Positions 24,419 to 32,401 of a DNA stretch of 38,094 bases are shown here, piece by piece. The DNA comes from JBHJOF01 sp050330055 (GTDB taxonomy: Bacteria > Pseudomonadota > Alphaproteobacteria > Kiloniellales > JAKSDN01). A program made the translations under genes and the position numbers. The stretch covers positions 1 through 38,094 of the forward strand of contig JBHJOF010000073.1 in the NCBI GenBank assembly GCA_050330055.1, given 5' to 3'. Under the pieces are notes generated by a model, which saw only the letters and a program-made list of their open reading frames with translations, ran no database searches and was not told the DNA's origin. The stretch's first letter is position 1, and every line of letters starts with the position of its first letter.

Positions 24419-25300
24419 ATGATCGCTCCCCTCTACCGCGATTACGACCAGGACGGCCTCGACCGGCAGTTCAATCTGCGCGCCCGCTGGCCCGAGCACC
24501 CGACCTACTTCGCCCGCTGGGAGAACGACAGCGCCGCCGTGCGCGAGCGCCTGCCGGCCAGGCTCGACCTCGCCTATGGCACCAGCCCGGGCGAGCGCCT
24601 CGACCTCTTCCCGGCCGCCGGGTCCGGCCAGGCGCCGCTGCTCGCCTTTATCCACGGCGGCTATTGGCAGGCCCTGGACAAGAGCGATTTCAGCTACCTG
24701 GCGCCGGCCTTCGTCGAGGCCGGCATCGCCTTCGCCTCGCTCAACTACGACCTGGCGCCGCAGACGCGTATCGCCGAGATGGTGGCCCAGGTGCGCCGCG
24801 CGCTCGCTTGGCTCTATTGCAACGCGGCCGGGCACGGTATCGATCCGGCGCGGATCTACGTCGCCGGCCATTCCGCCGGCGGCCACCTGACCGCCATGGC
24901 CCTGGCTACCGACTGGGCCTACCAGAACGGCCTGCCGGCCGATCTGGTGAAGGGCGGCTGCTCGGTCTCCGGCGTCTACGACCTGGAGCCGATCAGCCTC
25001 AGTTACCACCAGGCGGTGCTCTCGGTGACCCCGCAGGAGGTGGCGGCCTGCAGCCCGATTCGCTGCCTGCCGGGGCAGGCCGGCCCCCTCCTCTGCGCCG
25101 TCGGCAGCGAGGAAACCGACGAGTTCCTGCGCCAGCAGGCGGACTATCTGGCCGCCTGGCGCGCCGCCGGCTTGCCAGGCACCGCCATCGACCTGCCAAA
25201 GCGCAACCACTTCACCGCCGTCGACGCTCTGGGCGAGCCCGGCCATCCCCTGTTCCAGGCCGTCTGCCGGCTGGTCGCCACGGGTCACGCGGCCGCCTGA
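24419..25300 (+). CDS. Alpha/beta hydrolase (esterase / arylformamidase-like)
   Basis: A 293-residue alpha/beta-fold hydrolase. The oxyanion-hole motif FIHGGYW (78-83) and nucleophile elbow GHSAGG (Ser 152) are those of the HSL and kynurenine-formamidase-like branch; Asp 234 and His 264 (KRNHF) complete a likely triad. N-terminal LYRDYDQDGLDRQFNLRARWP is typical of the arylformamidase-like group, whose members hydrolyse N-formylkynurenine or related amides, but substrate cannot be fixed from sequence. The ATG at 24419 is preferred, with GGAAGG at 24406-24411, 7 bases upstream; ATG 24404 or 24368 would lengthen it. No kynurenine-pathway gene is nearby. It is divergent from the RibA gene. Confidence 0.87.
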   Translation: MIAPLYRDYDQDGLDRQFNLRARWPEHPTYFARWENDSAAVRERLPARLDLAYGTSPGERLDLFPAAGSGQAPLLAFIHGGYWQALDKSDFSYLAPAFVEAGIAFASLNYDLAPQTRIAEMVAQVRRALAWLYCNAAGHGIDPARIYVAGHSAGGHLTAMALATDWAYQNGLPADLVKGGCSVSGVYDLEPISLSYHQAVLSVTPQEVAACSPIRCLPGQAGPLLCAVGSEETDEFLRQQADYLAAWRAAGLPGTAIDLPKRNHFTAVDALGEPGHPLFQAVCRLVATGHAAA

Positions 25301-25348
25301 GTCGCGCTTTGGCCGCTCACCAGGCTCCCAGGCACCGCGGGGGGTTCC

Positions 25349-25377
25349 TTGAACGGCCTTGTTCGCGGTGTTATGTC
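25349..25377 (+). promoter_or_regulatory. Candidate promoter of the response-regulator gene
   Basis: TTGAAC (25349-25354), a 17-base spacer and TATGTC (25372-25377) stand 32 bases before the ATG. The -35 region matches the sigma-70 hexamer at four positions and the -10 at three, so confidence is low. Confidence 0.28.
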
Positions 25378-25409
25378 AGGTCCACTGCCACACAGAGGAT
25401 GGGCGTGCC

Positions 25410-26105
25410 ATGGCCGCTGCGACGGGCCGAAAGGTGCTGCTGGTCGACGACGACAGGGCCTTGTCCCAGTCGCTGGCGGAGCAGCTTCGCCTGCACGAGG
25501 AGTTCTCCACGGTCGAGGCCGAGAGCGGCGGCCGCGCGCTGGAGCTGGCCAAGGGCGAGTACTTCGACGCCATCCTGCTCGACGTCGGCCTGCCCGACAT
25601 CGACGGCCGCGAGGTCTGTCGCCTGATGCGGCGCAACGGCGTCAAGTCGCCGATCATCATGCTGACCGCCGCGGAATCGGACGCCGACACCATCCTCGGG
25701 CTCGACGCCGGCGCCAACGACTACATCACCAAGCCGTTCCGCCTCGGCGTGCTGCTCGCCCGCCTGCGCGCTCAGCTGCGCCAGCATGAGCAGAGCGAGG
25801 GCGCCGTCTTTACCATCGGTCCCTACACCTTCCGGCCCAGCGCCAAGCTGCTGGTGCACGGCGAGAGCAAGAAGAAGGTGCGCCTGACCGAGAAGGAAAC
25901 CGCGATCCTCAAGTACCTGTACCGCAGCGGCGACACCGTGGTCGGGCGCGACACGCTCCTGGGAGAGGTCTGGGGCTACAACGCCGGCGTCACCACGCAT
26001 ACGCTGGAGACGCACGTCTATCGCCTGCGCCAGAAGATCGAGGCCGATCCCTCGAACGCGGCGATCCTGGTGACCGAGCCGGGCGGCTACCGGCTGGTGC
26101 CGTGA
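25410..26105 (+). CDS. OmpR/PhoB-family response regulator (orphan)
   Basis: A 231-residue two-component response regulator. The receiver domain (residues ~7-120) has the acidic pocket VDDD, phosphorylation site Asp 58 in AILLDVGLPDIDG, the MLTAAES Thr/Ser switch and the Lys in YITKPF. The C-terminal winged helix (residues ~135-230) includes VRLTEKETAILKYLYRSG, LLGEVWGYN, and THTLETHVYRLRQKIE. It should bind DNA when phosphorylated. No histidine kinase gene lies in the window, so its partner is unknown. The ATG at 25410 has GAGGA 10 bases upstream; a longer frame from 25359 adds residues that do not fit a receiver. Its end overlaps the convergent MFS gene by 19 nt. Confidence 0.95.
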   Translation: MAAATGRKVLLVDDDRALSQSLAEQLRLHEEFSTVEAESGGRALELAKGEYFDAILLDVGLPDIDGREVCRLMRRNGVKSPIIMLTAAESDADTILGLDAGANDYITKPFRLGVLLARLRAQLRQHEQSEGAVFTIGPYTFRPSAKLLVHGESKKKVRLTEKETAILKYLYRSGDTVVGRDTLLGEVWGYNAGVTTHTLETHVYRLRQKIEADPSNAAILVTEPGGYRLVP

Positions 26106-27307
26106 GCCGCAGGGCCCAGGCGCGCAAGACGCAGGGCGAGCGCCGCCGCTAACACGGTGGCCGCCAAGGCCAGCGCGGCGAAGACCGGCACCACGTCGCT
26201 CCAGTTTCCCGTCAGCTTGAAGACCTGTCCGATCAGCACCGGCCCGACCAGGACGCCGAGGTTGCGTCCGGTCATCATGACGCCGAAGGCGCCGGCCGCG
26301 CGGCGGCTCTGGCCGACGATGGCGTTCGGCATGGCGAACAGACAGGCCGGCGCGATGCCGGCGCCCATGCCGTAGATCACCAGCAACGCCAGGCCCAGCG
26401 CGCCCTGCCCCATCGGCACCAGCAACCAGAGCACCGCCTGCGACGCCACGGCGCCGAGCAGCAGCAGGCCGAGCGGCACACCGGCGCGCAGCAGCACGCC
26501 GGTCAAGAGATTGAACAGCGCCAGCACCGCGACCGGCAGCAGGTACGCGGCGAGCGCGCTGTCGAGCGCCAGGCCCTGCGCCTCGACCAGGAACTGCGGC
26601 AGCCAGGTCATGGCGGCGATGTACTGGCCCGACCACAGCATGAAGACGGCGGCCGCCAGCATCAGCGTGCGCCGCTGCGCCGGGGTGATCGGCTCGCTCG
26701 GCCGTGTACTGCCCTCGGCGTGGTGCGGGCCGAGCGCCACCGTGCCGCGGCCGGCCAGCACCATGGTCCAGGCGGCGAGCGCCAGGCAGCCGGCCAGCGC
26801 TGCGATCCACAGAAGCTGCCAGCCGTAGAGCGCGAAGGCGAAGGGCGCGGCAACCGCGGCGACCATCTGCCCGACCGGCATCCAGGCGGCGGTCAGCCCA
26901 ATCACCAGCGGCAGCTGGCGGGCGCTGGTCTCGCGCTGGGCCAGCACCGGCCCGGCGATCGCCAGTGCCGCGAAGGCGATGCCCTCCAGGCCGCGCGCGG
27001 CCAGCATCATCAGGCCCTGCTCCGGCCACAGCAGCGACAGCAGGTTGCCGGCGACCATGATGACGAGCGCCGCCAGCACCGGCCGGGCGATGCCGTGGCG
27101 CTCGATCTGCCGGCCCAGGTAGAGCGAGGTCAAAAGGCCGGCCAGCGCGTAGACTGACATGAAGCCGCCGGCCAGCGCCCGGTCGTAGCCATAGCGTTCG
27201 AGCAGCAGCGGCAACGCTGGCGGCAGCCGGAACAGCTGATAGGCGGCGAAGAATGACAGGCTCAGCCCGTAGATCACGCCGGTCCAGTTGGTGCGGCTCG
27301 CGATCAT
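26087..27307 (-). CDS. MFS transporter
   Basis: A 406-residue major facilitator with about 12 predicted membrane helices in two halves, separated by a hydrophilic loop near residues 212-232 (GPHHAEGSTRPSEPITPAQRR). The motif between helices 2 and 3 reads LYLGRQIERHGIARP, a recognisable form of GxLaDrxGrr. RGLEGIAFAALAIAGPVL resembles the helix 4 region of drug and metabolite transporters. The cargo cannot be predicted; the general CynX/NimT-like look is only an impression. The ATG at 27307 is at the start of helix 1. It is divergent from the MBL-fold gene, sharing a 236-base gap, and its end overlaps the response regulator. Confidence 0.9.
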   Translation of the reverse strand: MIASRTNWTGVIYGLSLSFFAAYQLFRLPPALPLLLERYGYDRALAGGFMSVYALAGLLTSLYLGRQIERHGIARPVLAALVIMVAGNLLSLLWPEQGLMMLAARGLEGIAFAALAIAGPVLAQRETSARQLPLVIGLTAAWMPVGQMVAAVAAPFAFALYGWQLLWIAALAGCLALAAWTMVLAGRGTVALGPHHAEGSTRPSEPITPAQRRTLMLAAAVFMLWSGQYIAAMTWLPQFLVEAQGLALDSALAAYLLPVAVLALFNLLTGVLLRAGVPLGLLLLGAVASQAVLWLLVPMGQGALGLALLVIYGMGAGIAPACLFAMPNAIVGQSRRAAGAFGVMMTGRNLGVLVGPVLIGQVFKLTGNWSDVVPVFAALALAATVLAAALALRLARLGPAAHGTSR

Positions 27308-27480
27308 GCTCGTCCTGCGCTACCGCTCCCACTCGGCCGACCCGATAAGCACGGCGCGCACTTTGGCCGAGCCCGACCGACCCGGCAAGGGACGAGACCA
27401 TGCCAGGGGGCCAAGCCACCGGAAACATGGGTCTACGAACGGCAATGCGACGCCAGGCCCCGCCCTCGTGCCGCCCGATA

Positions 27481-27496
27481 TGTGACGTACGTCACA
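27481..27496. promoter_or_regulatory. Perfect CRP/FNR-type operator palindrome
   Basis: TGTGACGTACGTCACA is a perfect 16-bp palindrome and fits the CRP consensus TGTGA-N6-TCACA exactly. It lies 48 bases before the annotated start of the MBL-fold gene and 173 bases from the divergent MFS gene, so it could control either. A cyclase gene lies about 2 kb downstream on the same strand. Binding by a CRP-like regulator is inference. Confidence 0.6.
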
Positions 27497-27543
27497 GTCC
27501 GCCGCCTTTGGTATGGTCAGTTAACGTTGGTAGGGTTACATAG

Positions 27544-28473
27544 ATGGGTTTGCATCGCGCACGCCCATCACGAAAATCCATAACGAGAGCCCACTGCGAG
27601 AGCCCACTGCGAGAGAGCGACCGGGACTTGGCCGAGGAGTCCAACTTTTCCGTAAAGTTCTGGGGTACACGCGGCTCGATCGCCTGTCCGGGCGAGGCCT
27701 ACGAGCGCTATGGCGGCAACACCTCGTGCCTGGAGGTGCGCTGCGGCGGCCAGCTTCTGATCTTCGATGCCGGCACCGGCCTGCGCCGGCTGGGGCAGCA
27801 CCTGGCGAGCTCGGGCGACGACGAGGACGGCATCCAGGGCGACCTCTTCCTCACCCATACGCACCACGATCACATCATCGGCCTGCCCTTCTTCGTGCCG
27901 ATGTTCGATCCGCGCAATCGCTTCCGCCTTTGGGCCGGGCATCTGCAGCCCGCCGGCAACCTCTGGGGCGTGCTCTGCAAGTTCATGGCGCCGCCGCTGT
28001 TCCCGGTGCCGCCGAAGATCTTCGCCGCCAACGTCACCTATCACGACTTCGTCGCCGGCGAGACGCTCGAGCCGCGGCCCGACATTCGCCTGCGCACCGC
28101 GCCGCTCAATCACCCGAACGGCGCGACCGGCTACCGGATCGAATACGACGGCAAGGCGGTCTGCTACGTCACCGACACCGAGCACAAGGCAAGCGGCCGC
28201 GATGCGAACATCATGGAGCTGGTCGCCGGTGCCGACGCCATGATCTACGACTGCAGCTACACCGAGGACGAGTATCCCCGCTTCAAGGGCTGGGGCCATT
28301 CCACCTGGCAGGAGGGCGTGCGGATTTGCGACGAGGCCGGCGTCGGACGCCTGATTATCTTCCATCACGATCCCTCGCACGACGACTATTTCATGGACCG
28401 GGTCGCGGAGCAGGCAGAGAAAGCCCGCCCGGGCACCATGGTCGCGCAAGAGGGCGCGGCCCTCAGGCTATGA
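27544..28473 (+). CDS. MBL-fold metallo-hydrolase
   Basis: A metallo-beta-lactamase-fold hydrolase (309 residues from the ATG at 27544). The zinc motif is THTHHDH (His 105, His 107, Asp 109, His 110); KFWGTRGSIACPG, YGGNTSCLEV, and FDAGTGLR are typical of the PhnP/RNase Z-like branch, and LIIFHHDPSHDD supplies late ligands. Family members cleave phosphodiesters, including cyclic nucleotides in some cases; the nearby CRP-like site and cyclase gene fit that, but do not prove it. The first ~30 codons look non-conserved and include a 13-bp tandem duplication; an in-frame TTG at 27628 gives a start just before the domain. The stop overlaps the next ATG (ATGA). Confidence 0.85.
   Translation: MGLHRARPSRKSITRAHCESPLRESDRDLAEESNFSVKFWGTRGSIACPGEAYERYGGNTSCLEVRCGGQLLIFDAGTGLRRLGQHLASSGDDEDGIQGDLFLTHTHHDHIIGLPFFVPMFDPRNRFRLWAGHLQPAGNLWGVLCKFMAPPLFPVPPKIFAANVTYHDFVAGETLEPRPDIRLRTAPLNHPNGATGYRIEYDGKAVCYVTDTEHKASGRDANIMELVAGADAMIYDCSYTEDEYPRFKGWGHSTWQEGVRICDEAGVGRLIIFHHDPSHDDYFMDRVAEQAEKARPGTMVAQEGAALRL
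27584..27609 (+). repeat. 13-bp tandem duplication
   Basis: CGAGAGCCCACTG occurs at 27584-27596 and again at 27597-27609, followed by a partial third CGAGAG. Because 13 is not a multiple of three, the duplication changes the frame of anything translated through it. This argues that translation of the MBL gene starts downstream of it. Confidence 0.7.
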
Positions 28474-29390
28474 GCGGCCGTGCTGACGGCCTGGATTGTT
28501 CCTTGGATCGATCTGCCATGCCGCGCTTCGAAAGCCTCTGGCCGCGCAGTGCGCGGCGCCGCGCCTGGTTCGGCCTGCTGACCGCACTGGGCATCGCCGA
28601 GCGCGGCTTCTTCATCCCCTATCGCTACGCCTGGGCGCAGCGGGCCGCCGCGTCGCGCCCCTCATACGCCGCGGTCGAGGCGCTGTTCGCTGCCCGCGAA
28701 GCAGCCTTTGTCGAGCGGCTCGGCTGGATCGACGATTATGCCGAGGACCTGCGCCGCATCGGCACCGCGCCTGCGCCTGGGCCGCGCTGGGCCCAGGACT
28801 GGTTCCCGCGCCTTGACGCCGCGGCAGCTTACGCGCAGGTGCGCCGTTTGGCGCCGCGTCGCATCGTCGAGGTCGGCGCCGGCCACTCGACGCGTTTCCT
28901 GCTGCAGGCGGTGATCGACGGCGATCTCGACACCCGGATTACCAGCATCGACCCGGCGCCGCGCGCCCGGCTCGCGCTCGCCGATCCGCGCCTGACCCTG
29001 GTGCATGCCACGCTGCAGAAAACCGGCAACGCGCCCTTCGCGGCGCTCGATGCCGGCGACCTGCTGTCGATCGATTCCAGCCACATCCTGATGCCGGGCA
29101 GCGACGTCGACATCCTCTTCGGCCACCTGTTGCCGGCCCTGCCCTCCGGCGTCCTGCTGCATCTGCACGACATCTTCCTGCCCGACGACTATCCCGCCGC
29201 CTGGCGCTGGCGCGGCTACAACGAGCAGCTCGGCGTGTTGCCGCTGCTGCTGGGCGGCGCCTGGGAGGTGCTCTTCGCCAGCCACTACGTCGCCACCCGG
29301 ATGAAGGACTCCCTGGCGCGCTCGGCCGTGGCCGGCCTGCCGCTGCCACAGGGCGCGCGGGAAAGCAGCCTCTGGCTGCGCCGGCGCTAG
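28470..29390 (+). CDS. Class I SAM-dependent methyltransferase
   Basis: A 306-residue predicted methyltransferase of the Methyltransf_24-like kind. The SAM-binding motif I is RIVEVGAGHSTRFLLQA (about residue 131 onward), followed by ITSIDPAPRARLA with the acidic residue for the ribose, and LLSIDSSHILMPGSDVDILFGHLLPALPSGVLLHLHDIF, in which the DSSH and HDIF blocks correspond to the O-methyltransferase-like core. The substrate is unknown. The ATG at 28470 overlaps the MBL stop as ATGA, which suggests coupled translation; an in-frame ATG at 28518 would remove 16 residues and is also reasonable. It precedes the cyclase gene by 181 bases. Confidence 0.82.
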   Translation: MSGRADGLDCSLDRSAMPRFESLWPRSARRRAWFGLLTALGIAERGFFIPYRYAWAQRAAASRPSYAAVEALFAAREAAFVERLGWIDDYAEDLRRIGTAPAPGPRWAQDWFPRLDAAAAYAQVRRLAPRRIVEVGAGHSTRFLLQAVIDGDLDTRITSIDPAPRARLALADPRLTLVHATLQKTGNAPFAALDAGDLLSIDSSHILMPGSDVDILFGHLLPALPSGVLLHLHDIFLPDDYPAAWRWRGYNEQLGVLPLLLGGAWEVLFASHYVATRMKDSLARSAVAGLPLPQGARESSLWLRRR

Positions 29391-29571
29391 GCAGCGCTCG
29401 CCCCACCACCAGAAGGGGCCGCCAGGGGGGATCACGGAGGGGTCACAAGAATATGAGCGGCACGGCGGCCAAATGCGCCCATCTTTCCGTCTTGACGATC
29501 GCACCGCTTGAGCCCGCTCTATGGCCGAGCGCAGGCCTGCGCTCGGGGCGCCGCGCCAACGGGAACTGCCG

Positions 29572-30918
29572 ATGCCGATGCTGACCGATCTGCGACGCGA
29601 GTTCTTCGTGCGCTCCGACACCGGCGCCCTGCCGGCGCGGGTGCGCGATGCCATCGGTCGGCAGCAGGACCGCAGCGAGACCCTGATCGGCTGGTTCCAG
29701 CTCTTCGTGGTGGCGACCCTCGGTACCCTCTACGCGATCTCGCCCAAGCCGCCCCTCATGTTCGACCTGGTGCCCTGGGCGCTCGGCATCTACTTTCTGC
29801 TGACCGTGATCCGGCTGGTCTGGTCGCGCCTGGCGCGGCTGCCGTCCTGGGCGCTGGCGCTGTCGGTGGTGCTCGACATGACCCTGCTGATGGCGCTGAT
29901 CTGGAGCTTCCATCTCAAGTACGAGCAGCCGGCGTCGTTCTATCTCAAGGCGCCGACCATGCTCTACGTCTTCATCTTCATCGCGCTGCGGGCGCTGCGC
30001 TTCGAGGCGCGCTACGTGCTGCTGGCCGGGCTGGCGGCGGCGGTCGGCTGGGGCGGGCTGATGGCCTACGTGCTGCTGGCCGATCCGCACGATGCCATGA
30101 TCACGCGCGACTTCGTTACCTACATGACCTCGAACTCGATCCTACTGGGCGCCGAGTTCGACAAGATCATCTCGATCATGATGGTCACGCTGATCATCGC
30201 GGTGGCGCTGGTCCGCGCCAAGGGCCTGCTGGTCCGCGCGGTGGCCGAGCAGAGCGCGGCGCGCGACCTGTCGCGCTTCTTCGATCCGCAGATCGCCCAG
30301 CGAATCACTGGCGCCGAGCAGCAGATCCTGGCCGGCAGCGGCGAGCTGCGCGACGCCGCCATCGTCAACCTCGATATGCGCGGCTTCACCCGCCTGGCCG
30401 AGCGTCATCCGCCGGATCAGGTGATCGGACTTCTGGCCGAGTACCAGTCGATCATGGTTCCGATCATCCAGAGCCACGGCGGCTCGATCGACAAGTTCAT
30501 GGGCGACGGCATCCTCACCACATTCGGCGCTTCCGCGCCGAGCGAAACCTACGCCGCCGACGCGCTGCGCGCGATCGACGCGGTGATACAGGCGGCCGCG
30601 GCCTGGCAAGAGGGGCGCAGCGCGGCCGGCGACCCCGCTCCGGCGGTCAACGCGGCGGCCGCCACCGGGCGCATCCTGTTCGGCGCCGTCGGCGACGAGA
30701 CGCGCCTGGAGTACACCGTGATCGGCGACGCGGTGAACCTCTCGGCCAAGCTCGAGAAGGCCAACAAGGATCACAGCGTACGTGCAATCTGCGACGCCGC
30801 GACCTACGACCAGGCTCTGGCGCAGGGCTATACGCCTCCCGTCCCGCACCGCCGCCTGCCTGGCGGCAAGGTGGCCGGCGTCGAGAACGCGCTGGATTTG
30901 GTGGTGCTGGCAGAATAG
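29572..30918 (+). CDS. Membrane-bound class III adenylate/guanylate cyclase
   Basis: A 448-residue protein with about six membrane helices (residues ~41-216) followed by a class III cyclase domain (~258-445). Metal-binding Asp 268 (IVNLDMRGF) and Asp 312 (FMGDG) are present. Lys 308 and Thr 382 (YTVIGD) form the ATP-type base-recognition pair known from bacterial cyclases such as CyaC, so cAMP is the likelier product. Asn 389 is in VNLSAKLE; the usual transition-state Arg four residues on is Lys 393. The ATG at 29572 has GGGAA 6 bases upstream; ATG 29521 would add 17 residues. It lies downstream of a CRP-like site and an MBL hydrolase, consistent with cyclic-nucleotide signalling. The sensed signal is unknown. 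Confidence 0.9.
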   Translation: MPMLTDLRREFFVRSDTGALPARVRDAIGRQQDRSETLIGWFQLFVVATLGTLYAISPKPPLMFDLVPWALGIYFLLTVIRLVWSRLARLPSWALALSVVLDMTLLMALIWSFHLKYEQPASFYLKAPTMLYVFIFIALRALRFEARYVLLAGLAAAVGWGGLMAYVLLADPHDAMITRDFVTYMTSNSILLGAEFDKIISIMMVTLIIAVALVRAKGLLVRAVAEQSAARDLSRFFDPQIAQRITGAEQQILAGSGELRDAAIVNLDMRGFTRLAERHPPDQVIGLLAEYQSIMVPIIQSHGGSIDKFMGDGILTTFGASAPSETYAADALRAIDAVIQAAAAWQEGRSAAGDPAPAVNAAAATGRILFGAVGDETRLEYTVIGDAVNLSAKLEKANKDHSVRAICDAATYDQALAQGYTPPVPHRRLPGGKVAGVENALDLVVLAE

Positions 30919-30934
30919 CGGCGGCGCAGCTTCC

Positions 30935-31064
30935 GTCATTCAATGTCATGCCCCGGACATGATCCGGGCATCCAGAGTTTTGCTCTCACGGTTCTCTGGA
31001 TCGCCGGGCCTTCGCCGCGCCGAAGGGACTTCGGCCCCGCAGGCGGGTCAAGCCCGGCAATGAC
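30935..31064. repeat. Dispersed nested inverted-repeat element, copy 2 (opposite orientation)
   Basis: A ~130-bp element bounded by GTCATT (30935-30940) and AATGAC (31059-31064). It contains the hairpin CCCGGA-CATGA-TCCGGG (30952-30968) and bases 31004-31047, whose reverse complement matches 5404-5447 at 41 of 44 positions. It follows the cyclase stop and has no coding capacity; a transcription-ending or mRNA-protecting role is possible. Confidence 0.72.
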
Positions 31065-31075
31065 AAACTGAATCT

Positions 31076-31190
31076 GACACGGATGAACACAGATGAACAC
31101 AAACCAGATAGGTGTCGGATGCTTGCCCTTCAGGCATCTCGCATCGGAGTGCCAGTATCCCGTTCATGTTCATCTGTGTTCATCTGTGTC
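31076..31190. repeat. Inverted repeat built from a GATGAACACA motif
   Basis: Left arm 31076-31098 and right arm 31168-31190 are 23 bases each and complementary at 22 positions, enclosing 69 bases. Each arm repeats the unit GATGAACACA (minus strand TGTGTTCATC). Similar tandem units are, in my experience, found in unrelated bacterial genomes. The right arm ends 15 bases before the permease stop. No gene lies within. Confidence 0.7.
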
Positions 31191-31204
31191 AATTCACCTG
31201 GTTT

Positions 31205-32401
31205 CTATTTATAGGGATCCGCGGCGTCGCGCATGCCGTCGCCCAGGAAGTTGAAGGCCAGCACCACCAGGATCACCGGAATCACCGGCAGCATCAGCCA
31301 GGGGAAAAGCTTCACCGCCTCGATGTTCTGCGCCTCGGACAGCAGCACGCCCCACGAGGTGATCGGCGGCCGCAGGCCCAGGCCGAGGTAGGACAGCGCC
31401 GTCTCGCCCAGGATCATGCTGGGGATCGACAGCGTCGCCGAGGCGATCAGGTGGCTGGTAAAGCTGGGCAGCAGGTGGCGCCCGATGATGCGGCTCGGCG
31501 AGGCGCCCATGAGCTGCGCGGCGACGCAGAAATCCTCCTCGCGCAAAGACAGCAGCTTGGAGCGCACGGCACGCGCCAGACCCGGCCAGTCGAGCAGCCC
31601 CAGGATAAGGGTTATGCCGAAGTAGACCAGCAGCGGGCTCCAGGTCACCGGCAGGATCGCCGAGAGCGCCAGCCACAAGGGGATCTCAGGGAAGCTGCGC
31701 ACCACCTCGATCGAGCGCTGCACCAGGTTGTCGACCCAGCCGCCGTAATAGCCGGCGACGCCGCCGATGATTATGCCGAGCAGGAACGAGATGGTGATGC
31801 CGACCAGGCCGATGGTGAGCGAGATGCGCCCGCCATAGATGATGCGGCTCAACATGTCGCGGCCGAGCCGGTCGGTGCCGAGCAGGAAGAGCGTGCCGCC
31901 CTCGGCCGGGCAGACCAGGTGGAAGCTGCCGGGGATCAGGCCCCAGTACCTGTATTCGTCACCCCGGCAGAAGTAGCGCAAGCGTTCGATCTTGTTGGGA
32001 TCGGGCGTGTACTCGCGCCGCAGCGTGGTCATGTCGAGCTTGTAGGAGTAGCCGTAGACGAAGGGACCGACGAAGCTGCCCTCGTGGAACAAGTGCAGGC
32101 TTTGCGGCGGCGCATAGATGAAGTTCGTGTTGCGGGTATGCAGGTTGTAAGGCGCGATGAACTCGCAGATGAAGATCGAGAGATAGAGCAGCAGCAGGAA
32201 CCAGCCGGAAATCAGGGCCAGCTTGTGGCGCTTGAACTTCCACCAGATCAGGCGCCACTGCGGCGCCATGTAGTAGCGCTCCATCTCCGGCGTCATGGCC
32301 TCGACGCGGTGCGGATCGAAGGGCGCCGGGTTGACGTAGTGCTCGATCGGCTGGCGCGCGCCTTGCTTGGGCTTGCCGCTTGCGAAGGAGGTGTCGCTCA
32401 T
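31205..32401 (-). CDS. Opp/Dpp-type ABC transporter permease (second subunit)
   Basis: Inner-membrane permease of a peptide/opine/oligosaccharide ABC importer, the OppC/DppC-like partner. The 398-residue chain has an N-terminal cytoplasmic stretch, a first helix (LALISGWFLLLLYLSIFICEFI), then an unusually long periplasmic loop (~100 residues) holding FCRGDEYRYWGLIPG and LLGTDRLGRDMLSRIIYGGR, and the five core helices. The ATPase-contact EAA loop is AAQLMGASPSRIIGRHLLP. An enlarged loop of this kind is known in the YejE/AgpC-like branch. It starts within the end of the OppB-like gene (ATGA overlap), so the two permeases are coupled. Substrate is not assigned. Confidence 0.92.
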   Translation of the reverse strand: MSDTSFASGKPKQGARQPIEHYVNPAPFDPHRVEAMTPEMERYYMAPQWRLIWWKFKRHKLALISGWFLLLLYLSIFICEFIAPYNLHTRNTNFIYAPPQSLHLFHEGSFVGPFVYGYSYKLDMTTLRREYTPDPNKIERLRYFCRGDEYRYWGLIPGSFHLVCPAEGGTLFLLGTDRLGRDMLSRIIYGGRISLTIGLVGITISFLLGIIIGGVAGYYGGWVDNLVQRSIEVVRSFPEIPLWLALSAILPVTWSPLLVYFGITLILGLLDWPGLARAVRSKLLSLREEDFCVAAQLMGASPSRIIGRHLLPSFTSHLIASATLSIPSMILGETALSYLGLGLRPPITSWGVLLSEAQNIEAVKLFPWLMLPVIPVILVVLAFNFLGDGMRDAADPYK

